The notes: a model not told the origin generated them from the letters alone. A stretch of DNA of 64,000 nt from Nematostella vectensis (GCF_932526225.1 NC_064039.1:12790139-12854138); one strand, 5' to 3'; positions 26,246 to 37,575 are shown, counted from the first letter of the stretch. Program-made: numbers and translations.

Positions 26246-28080
26246 GACCATGTAAACCAAACTCGCAATGCATTATGGTCGAAGAAGTAAATGATATCAA
26301 TCTGAGAAGATTGATTGAATAAAGATAACGGCAAAATGAGGGAAATATAACTTAATAACTCGCATGGATAATCCGGAAAATTAAAAAGTAGTTGAAATAA
26401 ATACCACCTACCCGTCAAATACAGAATAAGAATGTAAACCACGGTGTTATATTGTGCCGGCATTGTTAAGTAAAAGAAACTTTTCTCATAAAGTATATCA
26501 GCATCAAACAATAAAGAACTGTCAAAGTACTAATAAAGACGCCTTCCTTTCTGAATCCGTGTTTATCTAGCACTTGTCAAATTAGTGACTGATCGGTAAA
26601 CAATTACAACTACCGCCACGAAATACAGGGCTTCTAACAACTCGATGTACTCCAACGAAACAGGTTACTGCCCTTTGTTGGATTTCTTTCTAGATGAACA
26701 GACGGATGAAAGTTGTGAGATTTTGCTATTATTTTTTTCTTTCCAAAACGACTATAGCTAAGAAAAGAACAAAATGCACATTGTTTAACTAAACATTTTA
26801 AATCAATCCTCTACTAATCATTTTCCTAAAGGCGTGAAATGAGTTCTTTTTAATAATAATTTGTCTATTGGTTTGATGCACTGTGTTAATTAGTGTCCAA
26901 TTGTAAACAATGTGATCTAGGTTTTGAGACGCCTTATTTTAATTAATTGAGCTCGTAAATCATACCGAGAGCCTGACTCTAAGTACTTGAACTCTTGCGC
27001 TATTGGGTCTGATACTGACGTATCGCTGGCAAAAAAAGAGCAAATTACATTTTAACTTGGGGCAATTACCGAGAAATCCGTCTTTGAGAAATGATATTGA
27101 AAAATTACGCTATCTTCTTTTATAGAGCTGTGACAGACGCCTGACATTCTTGCTTCCCTAGACAGGTTTTACAGAAAACGTCTTTCATCCCCAAAATAAA
27201 TTCAAAAGATAGTTCAATATAATCGTAAACGCACCGGGATTCGAAATACAATGATTCATCGATCTCAAATTTAAACTAAACTTACATAAAGTATGATTCC
27301 CTACTTTTTTAACTTGTAGCGAAACGCCTTTTTCGTCCTAACCAAAAATTCTCAGCATTACAAGCCTCTTAAAGAAACTCTCTATCTTTGATTTTCTAAT
27401 AGTGTTAAGCAGATTTCCTCTGACTCACCTTAATCAGATTAAGTTCACCTTAGTCACTATGCTAAACTTGGACGCTAGTAGTTCTAATATCAGTATATGC
27501 TTTCTGTTGGCAGTCTCTTGCCGCTGTCTCTCGATGGTCTGGATTCCTGATATTTTGTTTGTCAAAGACGTTAAGTCACAATCCCCCGGATATTAGTTAT
27601 TAGCTGTCGATGTTCGCCAAGTCACTCTTCCTTGTCTGATAGGTGGACTTGTGCTTTTTTTATGCAAAGTGTTTTACGGTAAGGATAGACAGAGTACTCC
27701 AGTACGTCAAATAACAGACGGGCAAATTTGCCTGCACTAGCAAACGTTTAGATGGTCAGTCTTGGGTGTTTGCAGCAAGGAGTGTTTTTATTGGGAGCAG
27801 ATGTTGCGGATGTTTATTGACAAGTCGGTCAATTTGGTAAGTTTGTCTCTTTTTACCAACTTGCCTTGTGCCGTGAGACAAGAGCTGAGGTGGGTCGTAT
27901 CTTCAACCACATGAAGCCCGGAAGCCACAGGAATACCGAGCTGAGCGCCACGGACTGGGCGTGAATGTAGGAGATTTGTTATGCATTGAGGATGCAGAAA
28001 TGTTTCTCTTTTTTAAATCATTCGTGGATTTAAAAACGCCTTGCTCGATATTTTGTATAACCTCAAGAATTGCATTGTTT
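26246..28080. other. Intergenic, no gene seen
   Basis: AT-rich sequence with short open frames only. The longest minus-strand frame in this area runs into the repeat at 26060-26245 and is not a gene. Confidence 0.45.
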
Positions 28081-28084
28081 ACAT

Positions 28085-28315
28085 GCCCGCACTCAGGATT
28101 TCTCTTAGGGGGGTGCGAAATCCGAATGTGGACCTCATTTTTCCGAGGGGTGGGTGTGTGGGGGAGTGGGTGAGTTTTCTGATACAAATCCAACCACCCC
28201 CGAAAGAACAAAAAGGATTTTTTTATGCCATTGCAGCATCTCCACGGGACGTTTTTTATCGGATTTGACTACAAAAAAGTTTGACTTATAGATTTATGAC
28301 ATAACAGAGTGATCT
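28085..28315 (+). repeat. Dispersed GC-rich-ended repeat, copy 2
   Basis: Carries the family strings TGCGAAATCCGAA, GTGGACC, ATGCCATTGCAG and TCCACGGGACG in the same order as the copy at 37394 and reversed relative to 18600 and 50105. It is followed immediately by an inverted-repeat element. Confidence 0.7.
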
Positions 28316-28324
28316 AAAATGCCT

Positions 28325-28705
28325 CCCGTCCCCACGTATCCGTTTTCGTTTGAAAATGCAACCTTTTTGTTAAGGATACGTGTATCGTCCACACGTAAAC
28401 GCGAAAAGGGAACGATTTGAAAACGAGCTCCAGAGTGGAACAATTTTAAAACGATACCCCTTCGGTGCCGTGGGGAAGGACGAAAACGGAACCTTTTGAA
28501 AACGATGGCGTGATAACTCAGGTCCATTCCACTTGGCGCGCGAGTAGGCATGCGCTGTAGAACTTGTTATCGTTTTCGTATCGTTTCTGCGTTTTTGTGG
28601 GTACGGGTCGTATCAAAATGAAAACGCTTCGTTTTGACGCGGATCTTTTTGAAACGGAATAAAAAGGTTGCGTTTTCAAACGAAAACGGATACGTGGGAA
28701 CGGGG
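28325..28705. mobile_element. MITE-like element with long terminal inverted repeats
   Basis: The first 45 or so bases (CCCGTCCCCACGTATCCG, then GTTTTCGTTTGAAAA, then GCAACCTTTTT) return at the far end as a reverse complement with few differences. The element is about 380 bp, has no coding capacity, and is rich in AAACG/CGTTT inside. A target-site duplication is not clear. It is probably a non-autonomous DNA transposon. Confidence 0.75.
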
Positions 28706-28734
28706 TATAATTCGCTTATGCTTTATAGTTTTGT

Positions 28735-29402
28735 CTACAAATAGTAAGTCTATTTGCATCTATGATATAGTAGTAGCTATATACATCTCAGGGGCGTAGC
28801 CAGAGGGGTGACCCAAGGGCCCGGACCCCCTTTCTAGCAGCCAAAAATGAAGCCAAAAATGAGACATTATCTAAAATATAGCAGAAAATGCCTTGAAATG
28901 ACCTTTTGGGCCCCTCCTGTTAAAAATCCTGGCTACGCCGCTGCATCTATTTGCATCTATGATACAAAAGTAGCTATTAACATCTATTTGCATTTGTGAT
29001 ATAGCAGTAGCTAAATACATCTATTTGCATCTATGATATAAAAGTAGCTATTAACATCTATTTGCATCTGTGATATAGCAGTAGCTAGATACATCTATTT
29101 GCATCTATGACATAAAAGTAGCTATTAACATCTATTTGCATCTGTGATATAGCAGTAGCTATATACATCTATTTGCATCTGTGATTTAGCAGTAGCTATA
29201 TACATCTATTATATAGCAGTAGGTATATACATCTATTTGCATCTGATAGCAGTAGCTATATACATCTATTTGCATCTATGATATAGCAGTAGCTATATAC
29301 ATCTATTTGTATCTGTGATATATCAGTAGCTTTACACACCCATTTGCATCTGTGATATAGCAGTAGCTATATACATCTATTTGCCTCTGTGATATAGCAG
29401 TA
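28735..29402. repeat. 37-39-base minisatellite interrupted by a transposon
   Basis: About 13 copies of a unit reading CATCTATTTGCATCTRTGAT, ATAGCAGTAGCTATATA, differing by point changes and small deletions. The array is cut at 28789-28943 by a small inverted-repeat element. A C-run at 29405-29424 ends it. Confidence 0.88.
28789..28943 (+). mobile_element. MITE with CAGGGGCGTAGCCAG ends, copy 1
   Basis: The left end CAGGGGCGTAGCCAG and right end CTGGCTACGCCGCTG are inverted repeats. CATCT stands on both sides as a five-base target duplication, restoring the minisatellite unit if the insert is removed. Inside is a stretch also present, reversed, at 35064-35220. It has no coding capacity. Confidence 0.85.
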
Positions 29403-29424
29403 AGCCCCCCCCCCCCCCCCCCCC

Positions 29425-30174
29425 TCCCAATAGCTATTGTGCGCGCGGGGCGGGGGTTACTGCGAGAAATGGGGGGTAAATTCATTAAAACCTTGTTATT
29501 AAAGACTCAAGCCCCGAAGAAAGCTCAATACATTCTCTGTTAGATATTACCCTGACACCCCTTTAATGAGGACAGTTCTTGAGAGTCCCAAACGGTGTTG
29601 GTTTTCAATGTAACGGCAGAACTCTTTATATGGAACGGACCATTAAGTAAAACATGCACGACTGAATCCTCCCCACCCCCCTTCATTTTTCTTATGGCCC
29701 GTCCCTAAGGGAAAGAGATTGATAACGGAGATTTCTTATAGGCAATCCTGGAATGGTTTTTAGACGGCTTGATTGATTTCATACTCTTATATTGCTACCA
29801 CCAAAACCTTGCTTCTTTCTAATGAGATTTCCGTTAATCAAAACGTCAGTCTAAAGAAAAGATAAGATTCAATAAAGTTTGTATAGTCAAAGCGCCTCTT
29901 TTCACGTTTTTATCCAAATACTTTCATTGTTTGCGCAACATATCTCCTTATCCTAACTTCTATGCTTAGAAGGTTTCATTATTCTGTAGAAGAAAAAGAA
30001 AGAAAAATTTCATCAATTACATTATCACGGTTTCCTCATTAACGTTTTTTGAAAAATCATTACATCAGTTTTTATAAGTGGAAGCGCGCAATTAAATTTT
30101 AAATGTGTTTACTTAATTACTCAGCTGTATAGAATTGGAAAACTAATTTGATTTTGAAGATCAAAAGCAAGAGT
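29425..30174. other. Intergenic, upstream of the CUB-CUB-PAN gene
   Basis: AT-rich sequence with no repeat or gene recognised. It should contain the promoter and 5' untranslated region of the next gene, but I cannot point to a TATA box or start site. Confidence 0.4.
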
Positions 30175-33100
30175 ATGAATTTACTGAAAAGGAATTGCTA
30201 CGCTATATCGACAGGAAACATGCTATCTGCGAACTATGTTATCTTTTTGGGGTTCTTTTTCATCTTCTCCCTCCCTTGCCATGGTAGGTAATGTTAATGT
30301 ACCATTGCTCATTTTTTGACCATTGATGATTGCACTAAACTCAAGTTACACACATCTCTTCACAAAGCTGACACTCTAAGCGGGCGGCTCTCACCCGCTT
30401 CGAGTCCTGTTTCGGCTTTGTCCTTCTCTTAAAGTGTATTACATCAAGCATAACGTTTATGTTATAGTCTGCTGCCCAAGTTTTGCTTTTGATAAAATGA
30501 TAATTATACATTAAATTTGTTTTATTAAAGTAAAAATACTTCGTTTTATTTCATTCTATATTTTAATTTTTCACAAAGTACAAAGAATTTACAACAAAAA
30601 CATAAGTGGCTCGCACATAAACGCATACACTAATGACTCGAAGGAAAGGATTGCATAAGGAATTTTCATTCCATAAAGGATAGTATATGACCCACTTATG
30701 GCGCGGCCAAAATCCGCCCATGATTTTTAAAATTAGAGCATGAATGGCTATTTCATATATGACGGGTCGATAACGAAAATTCCTTATAAAATAATTAAAA
30801 TAACCTAAAGCTTTAGCAGATGATCCTCAAATGATCAAAAAGAAACAGCGACATTGCAAGTATAAAACATCGGCAGCTTGGCCAGCTTGCCACAAAATAA
30901 TTTCGGACGTGAATAAAGTTTTGTTACCTCCCTGCCTCATATCAAATGGCCGCTGCTTTACTATATTAGTGTGTTGTTGTATTTCTTTTTCAGCGTGCAA
31001 TCAAACGGTAATAACTTTGTCAAATGGAGAAGTACGTAATCCATTGTACCCATCTTTCTATCACGGAAACTGCACGCGAACCATACGCCTCAGTTCCGAC
31101 CTGTACATTAGGCTAAACGTCACGTCAATCAACGTGACATGCCCCGCCTCCCTCAAAGTTCTAGATGGTTCATCCTCCAACCTCACCATAGCATCACTGT
31201 GCGGAACCTCGGCACCGTCTTACGCCATGTACTCGACAGCCAATCAAGTGCATGTTGCCATGGATACGGGTGGCTCGATCGAGGGAGTGCGGTTCTCGAT
31301 TTCGTATTCGGGATTGTCAAGTAAGAACATATAAGGCTGTCTATGTTAGCCCAGGTTTGCATTATTCCGGTATATTGTGGTTTCCGTTTTGAGATTGAGA
31401 AATAATTTAGCTATAGAGAGCATGAGAACACATCCAAATTCAGAATTGTATAAAATGTTTTGCAAATTGTCTACGTAACTTAGTGTTTTCATTCGAGCTG
31501 GGATGTAGTCAATTCCGGTGACCATCTTAAAGCATTAAAAAAGACACGGTGTCCTCTTTCTACAAGCCTGTGTCAGACAAGACAAACAGCGCTCATTAAA
31601 AAAACCCTGATTTCCTCATATTAGATCATTAAAATCGTCAGTTTTGGGCGATCACTAGAAAAAAAGGGTCCGTGATGAGGCCGGAGGTTTGTGGCCAATT
31701 ATTATCATCAAGAAATAGAGATAAAAAGTAGAATGATTTAAAAAAAAAAAAAAAAAAAAAAGAGGGGTCCGGAAAAAAAATATCAAAATAAATAATTCTA
31801 AACTGAGATAAAAAATAATTTTTAAAAAACGTATAATGAATGAAAAATAATGGTTAAAAAATAAAGAATAGCCTGATAGCCGGCTCTCCGGAGATTAGAA
31901 GAGCCGGCTAGCAGGCTGAATAACATATCAATCAATGGTGTTTTTCTAAATGAGCCTGGGGCGAGCGCGCGGGTACGACCTGTGATATTCTAAAACGTTG
32001 TTAGGGACTAGGCTCCATTTCCAAGATGGCTGCCTGCAAAATCGTAGTAAACACGAATTCCTGCAAGTTTACGTGGAAATGTTTCGACTTTTAAAGCTCT
32101 AGAGCGATAAAAACGCAAAAAAAAAAATCATTGATGCGGACTCCCAAATATGGTATGTAATGCCTAATAAGGAAATGAGCAAGCTAGAAAAAACGACAGT
32201 TATTAAAACAAGATTAACTGGTATGATTAAATAAGTGCAATCGATGTCGTGAAGTAAAATAAAAAAACATAAAAAAAAAGAAAATTGATATATTAATTTT
32301 TGAAATATGGTTTATTGATTAAAATGGACACCATTTCTCAGCTCGTTTATTTTTTTTGTCACAGGACACTGTGGGCCGAATGACCTCGTGAGCCCGAATG
32401 GAAACTTCTCGTCCCCTAACTGGCCCATGCCCTACCCTGGTCTGCTGAACTGCACATGGATACTAATACCTCCGAAGGGGCACTACTCCCGGATAAAAGT
32501 AACGTCGCTTATGTTACAGAACGACCTCTTGAGTCCCTGTGCTATGCCGCTTTGCGATCACCTGGAGATCCGCCGAGGCGTGAACAGCAGTGGCGCGCTT
32601 CTAGTCAAGTAAGAAATCTTCGTAGGGGAGGATATAGGGTTAATTCTTGGTGAGGATGGGGGACATATGGCGGGCTCCCTTCTCCATTCGTGTCTCGTTC
32701 CCGCTGATTTCTACGCGTAAGGGAAGGACCAGTAGAAAAGTGATAGCTATAAACAGCTGGAAATTGATTCAAGACTAAATCGATTCAAAGCTACCAGCTA
32801 TTAAATGGTCGTTAGATGAATTACGAGAAAAAAATCGTATAAAAAGTTTTGAAAATGTTTACGGGATAAACAAACTTTGTCATCTTTCTTAACGAATGCA
32901 CGTAATCCGAGTACGGTACGCAAATACGCCATTGCGCTGTGTAAAGCCGAGAATCCTAAGAAAACTAGATACCAAACGAATAAGTTTTTATGACTCGTTT
33001 TTATGACTAGTTCTAGAAACCATTTAATGTGTAACTGTAGAATTGTAATAGCGTAGGTTGATTACTAGGGGTTACAAGATCCAAGAAAGCTCCTGCTTGA

Positions 33101-36100
33101 ACTTATAATGGTACCATCCCACGACATTCGGATTTGCTTGAAAAATAAAGCCAAGGCTTGCATTATCGTGCAATTTTTGTGTACGTATGCTCACTTTGTT
33201 TTACTGGTACTCTAAGTTAGCATGCGTTCGCCAAAGATTACACATAGTATACTGTAATCCGGCGAACGGGAAAGTGGAAATCTCGAGTTGGGAAAGTCGG
33301 ATCAGGTCTGAGAGCCGCGAGAGAGTCAGGAGGTTTAGAGTGCTACATCGTATCTGGGTGTAAAGTGGCCGTGTTTTAAACAACGAGGTTTTTGACAAGA
33401 GCCACATTTAAAGGCATTGTATTTGGTTGGGCGTTACATGCTTACCTTATTGCTTCTGCGTGTGATAAGACGAGTGTTTCTTTTCTACGTCTGCATGTAG
33501 AGATACAAATCTGGTAACAGAGGGAATTCTGTTTATATTGAATACAGACCGGAAATCAGTTCAATATGTTTGGTAATTGGTAATTCGATCTATATTTATC
33601 CAGGAACAGTAGGGGATAAAAAGCACGTTATTATCTATTATAAAATATAATATATAAAACATTATACCTACTACTACACCTATTTCAAATAACGTTGCAC
33701 TCGGAAATCAATGTATTGTAACCCGCAGCATCCCGGGGGACTCTCCAGGAAAGTAGACGGGGGGATCGTCCTATCTTTATAAAATCTTGACCAACTGCTA
33801 TCCCTTAGGTAATGTGGAAGGATTTCTCTGATTCTGCCATCTTTAAGGGTAAAAAATTCGACCAACTGCTATTCCTTCGGGGGGTGTTGAACTGTTTTTT
33901 CCGACTCTGTTATAAAAGTTCCTTAGACCACACCCAATTTGCTATCTCTTAGGGGTAAGAATTTATATATTAATGCCCAATTTGCTATCTCTTCTTGGGG
34001 GTAAGAATTTATGTTGACCACACCCAATTTGCTATCTCTTAGGGGTAAGAATTTAGGTTGAACACACCCAATTTGCTATCTCTAAGAATTTCTGTTGACC
34101 ACACCCAATTTGCTTATCTCTCAGGGGTAAGAATTTCTGTTGAACACACCCGATTTGCTATCACTAAGGGGTAAGAATTTTTTTTGTTGAACACACCCAA
34201 TTTGCAATCATTTAGGCGAAAGAATTTCTGTTGACCGGGCCGCAGCACTTTTTTGGTAGCGTATAAAAGACCGAATCCTGGTATCTAAAACCTATGCGAA
34301 TGTTCACTGGAACATAAACACATTTTTTGAAGACTGGATTTGTTTTTATTTAAACTTACTTGCTTATTTACTTGATATCCATGAAGCACTGCGGAATACG
34401 ATATATGGTTTTTCCGAGTACAATGTCATTTCAAATAGGTGTATATAGCTTCCTAAGTGCAAATGCGCCAAGGATGGAGAATTCTTAGATGGGGCATTTT
34501 CCAATAAAAATGATACCACTTGACATTTACCATGTGGATGGTTTTCATTCCGTGACGTCGACAGGGGTTTCGTAAAAAAAATTGAGGGAAATTGTGCCCA
34601 CGACGTGATTGAGGAAGCGACCAGGAAGACGGGATGGAGGTGAACAGCGACCAGGAAGACGGGATGGAGGTGAACAGCGACCAGGAAGACGGGATGGAGG
34701 TGAACAGCGACCAGGAAGACGGGATGGAGGTGAACAGCGACCAGGAAGACGGGATGGAGGTGAACAGCGACCAGGAAGACGGGATGGAGGTGAACAGCGA
34801 CCAGGAAGACGGGATGGAGGTGAACAGCGACCAGGAAGACGGGATGGAGGTGAACAGCGACCAGGAAGACGGGATGGAGGTGAACAGCGACCAGGAAGAC
34901 GGGATGGAGGTGAACAGCGACCAGGAAGACGGGATGGAGGTGAACAGCGACCAGGAAGACGGGATGGAGGTGAACAGCGACCAGGAAGACGGGATGGAGG
35001 TGAACAGCGACCAGGAAGACGGGATGGAGGTAAACAGCGACCAGGAAGACGGAATGAAAGTAACAGCGGCGTAACCAGGATTTTTAACAGAAGGGGGCCC
35101 AAAAAGGACTTTCAAGGCATTTTCTCTTGTATTTTAGATAATGTACCATACATTTACTGTAATTTTGGCTGCTAAAAGGGGGGCCCGGGCCCCCAGGCCA
35201 CCCCCCTGGCTACGCCCCTGAGTAAACAGCGACCAGGAAGACGGGATGGAAGTAAACAGCGACCAGGAAGACGGGATAGGAAAACAAACGGGATCCAGCG
35301 TCCTCTTTCAGGACATTGCTTTCAGGAGCCGTACTCAGTAACCAATCACTGACGATCACGTGATGACGTATCATTCTGAATTTGATATTTTTGTCACCAG
35401 TATAGCTGTCTGACCCACCCTTCTCCTTATATAGATTAGTTCCCCGCCTCTTTTCTTCCCTGGATATTGCATGCCAGTCAATCTTATTTTCTTATTTTAA
35501 AATTTCGTTTTTCTAGCTCGCTCAGTCATTTCCTTATTAGGCATTACATACCATATTTGGGAGTCCGCTTCAATCATTTTTTCGCTTTTTTTCGCTCTAG
35601 AGCTTTGTAAGGCGAGAATTTCCACGTAAACTTGCAGGAATTCATGCTTACTACGATTTCGCTGGCAGCCATCTTGGAAATGGAGCCTAGTCCCTATCGT
35701 TTTAGAATATCACAGGTATCCCGCGCGCTCGCCCTAGGCTCTTTTAGACAATTTAGAAAAACGAACAGCAATTGATTGATATGTAACGTTATCATATGTA
35801 TCACTGGGTCATTTCAAAATGTTTCTAGTATTATGACAAGCTCTTTCTGCGATTTTCTTAAAGGTGCTACAATTCGAGCTGTGCCGGCATGGCTATGAAT
35901 CTAACAGTCGATACGCCGTTATGGTTCCGTTTCTACTCGGATAAGTTCCCAGTCCCCTTGGGCGTGAAGCAAGCAGGCTTTTCTATCGAGTACCAGTACG
36001 TTGATGCTGGCATTTCTCCTACCACTCCGCCACCAGGTAAAAGGGATCTTCAGATTTATTTACGGCGGAGGGGCGGCGACGCACACGCTAGATTTATCTG

Positions 36101-36883
36101 CTCGCTAAAGGAGGGGAGCCTAAGGGAGGGGTACAAAAAACGCATTATAGCACAGAAAAACCGCACAAAAACCGCACAGAAGAACGTCAAAAACCGTCAA
36201 TAACCGTAAACTCACAGTCTAAAAAAACCGCAATACCTCGAAATAAAATACGAAAAAAAAAAGATACGCGCCAGATTTATGGCAAAACCGCATCACCACA
36301 ATCCCTTACGCCCCCTCCTAAAGAAAAAAGAAGGCTGGAGATATTGTGTTTGCCTGCCCTTTAAAAACCGCGGAGGGCGTCGGTCTCGGATAGGGTTGTA
36401 TCAAAAGGCAACTTTGGGTATGGGGTCCTCTTATCTGAAAGATTGCAAGAATAAGGAATTTTAAATTAAGGCATCCTATCCAACTATCCCTAGCCTCTCA
36501 TCGTGACCGGGATTCCATGAAAATTAAACCCCACACTTCCTAGTTCATCCCCGAAAGCACAGGATCCAAGCCCGAAAAGAGGTCTTACCTCTGAAAAAGC
36601 TAACCTTTATAAATTTTACTCAGAACCAGATCAATACCGAGGGTTTTATAAACCCGCCCAAGGCTGCGCTCGAACAGATACAAAAGCCGTCATCCGCACG
36701 CTGGGTACGACTGGAAGTCTCGACTGCGCTATGTGGTGTCAGCGGACTACTGAGTGCAAATCAGTAACCTACGTACCTCAGGCGGGTGGCAGTGAGGCGG
36801 GAAAGTGTACATTGTACCGTGAGGTGTCACCTCGAGATGAGGTAGCGCACCCTGCAGCTGAGTGCTATGACGAAGTTATATGA
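30175..36883 (+). CDS. Secreted CUB-CUB-PAN/apple domain protein, five exons
   Basis: Exons by sequence inspection are 30175-30283, 30994-31320, 32365-32608, 35864-36036 and 36624-36883. All borders are GT-AG and the phases fit (1, 1, 2, 1), giving 370 residues. The start carries a hydrophobic signal peptide (VIFLGFFFIFSLPC; an alternative Met is at residue 16). Residues about 37-145 form a CUB domain (NPLYPSFYHGNCTRTI, then CPASLKVLDGSSS, ending in VRFSISYSG). A second CUB spans about 146-280 (GNFSSPNWPMPYPG, then CTWIL, CDHLEIRRG, ending in AGFSIEYQY). The last exon encodes a PAN/apple module with six cysteines (GCARTD, LDCAMWCQ, ECKSVTY, KCTLYRE, ECYDEVI). Several NXT/NXS glycosylation sites fit an extracellular protein. 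CUB and PAN domains usually bind proteins or sugars; no enzyme domain is present. I do not recognise the exact orthologue. Confidence 0.85.
31741..31761. repeat. Poly(A) run in intron 2 of the CUB-PAN gene
   Basis: Twenty-one consecutive A bases followed by GAGGGG. No polyadenylation signal lies just upstream, so I do not call it a retrocopy tail. Confidence 0.8.
31870..31917. repeat. Hairpin with 18-bp arms
   Basis: AGCCTGATAGCCGGCTCT and its complement (one mismatch) enclose 12 bases. It abuts the left arm of the long inverted repeat at 31920-32221. Confidence 0.85.
31920..32221 (+). repeat. Left arm of a long inverted repeat around exon 3
   Basis: About 300 bases in intron 2, beginning with ACATATCAATCAAT and containing GGGACTAGGCTCCATTTCCA and TGGTATGTAATGCCTAATAA. 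It returns as a reverse complement at 35474-35792 in intron 3. I estimate well above 80 percent identity by eye. It is probably a pair of copies of one short interspersed element. Confidence 0.88.
33820..34235. repeat. Irregular minisatellite in intron 3 of the CUB-PAN gene
   Basis: About eight copies of a unit near 44 bases containing ACACCCAATTTGCTATCTCT and GGGTAAGAATTT. The copies vary in length. Confidence 0.82.
34613..35063. repeat. 30-base minisatellite, about 15 near-identical copies
   Basis: The unit AGCGACCAGGAAGACGGGAT plus GGAGGTGAAC repeats almost without change. Because 30 is a multiple of three, several frames stay open on both strands, which produces long but meaningless open frames. 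The array lies in intron 3 of the CUB-PAN gene. Two further copies follow the transposon at 35064-35220. Confidence 0.95.
35064..35220 (-). mobile_element. MITE with CAG-GGCGTAGCCAGG ends, copy 2
   Basis: The element begins CAGCGGCGTAACCAGG and ends CCTGGCTACGCCCCTG, and AGTAA stands on both sides as a five-base target duplication. It is the reverse orientation of the copy at 28789-28943 and splits the 30-base array. Confidence 0.85.
35474..35792 (-). repeat. Right arm of the long inverted repeat around exon 3
   Basis: Reverse complement of 31920-32221, lying in intron 3, only 71 bases before exon 4. The arms are about 3.25 kb apart and enclose exon 3 (32365-32608). Confidence 0.88.
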
Positions 36884-36948
36884 ACATCTCGCTGTAGTAT
36901 CATGCGTTTTTCATAACCATGTGGACAACAATGCTTGCTTTGGTGTTA

Positions 36949-37152
36949 AGGTTGGTTCTCACTTGGACGTAAGCGCAAGCGCAGCGCACGTAATTTTCCG
37001 ATTCTCACAGAAACACAAGCGTATAGCAGGCGCAAGCGCAAGCGCAAGAGAACGCAACTGCTGGATTTGCTTGCGATTGCGCTTGATTTTCACTTGTGTT
37101 GCGCTTCCGTTTGCGCTTACGCTTGCGCTTGCGTCACAGTGAGAGCCAACCT
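36949..37152. mobile_element. PIF/Harbinger-like MITE
   Basis: A 204-bp element whose ends are inverted repeats (AGGTTGGTTCTCACTTGGAC against AGGTTGGCTCTCACT). It is flanked on both sides by TTA, the three-base target duplication usual for PIF/Harbinger transposons. The inside is rich in GCAAGC/GCTTGC. No coding capacity. Confidence 0.8.
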
Positions 37153-37393
37153 TTATTGTTGTTATTATTTAAACTGAAAATACCGCGGATTTATGATATT
37201 TTGTATCATATGAGGTATATACTGATAAAAGCAAAATTCGTAACGTGTCTATCAAAAGCAAAATTAAACGCCCTTTAATATTTTTTGCAACATACATTCC
37301 CAATATGTTCTTCTATATAAAATCACTGACAGTAGCCTTGGACTCCCTGCTTTTATCCGCAGATGCTAAGTTACCTTTTACTTTGTTAATTCA

Positions 37394-37575
37394 GGCCCGT
37401 ACCCAGGATTTTTCTCTGGGGGGGGGGGGGGGGGGTGCGAAATCCGAAAAAGTGGACCGATTTTTTTCCAGGGGGAAGGGATTTAATGAGTTCTCTGATA
37501 AAAATATGACGAAAAAAGTGATTTTTTTTGCCTTTGTTGCAAGCTATAGTTTTGTCTACAAATCCACGTCCATTG
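37394..37575 (+). repeat. Dispersed GC-rich-ended repeat, copy 3
   Basis: Starts GCCCGTACCCAGGATTTTTC with a G-run of about 18, then TGCGAAATCCGAAAAAGTGG and a TTTTTTTGCCTTTGTTGCA block as in the copies at 28085 and 50105. A TG microsatellite (37599-37618) and a C-run (about 37795-37813) follow in the same intergenic stretch. Confidence 0.7.

Noticed and set aside
26053..26511. 152-codon minus-strand open frame
   Set aside because: Half of it is the dispersed repeat with a G-run, and the rest lacks any motif.
34453..35175. Four overlapping open frames of 146-220 codons on both strands
   Set aside because: They all read the 30-base minisatellite in different frames. The array lies in an intron of the CUB-PAN gene.
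35889..36203. Independent small gene starting at the ATG at 35889
   Set aside because: The coding part is exon 4 of the CUB-PAN gene. The frame continues past the GT donor at 36037 only by chance.
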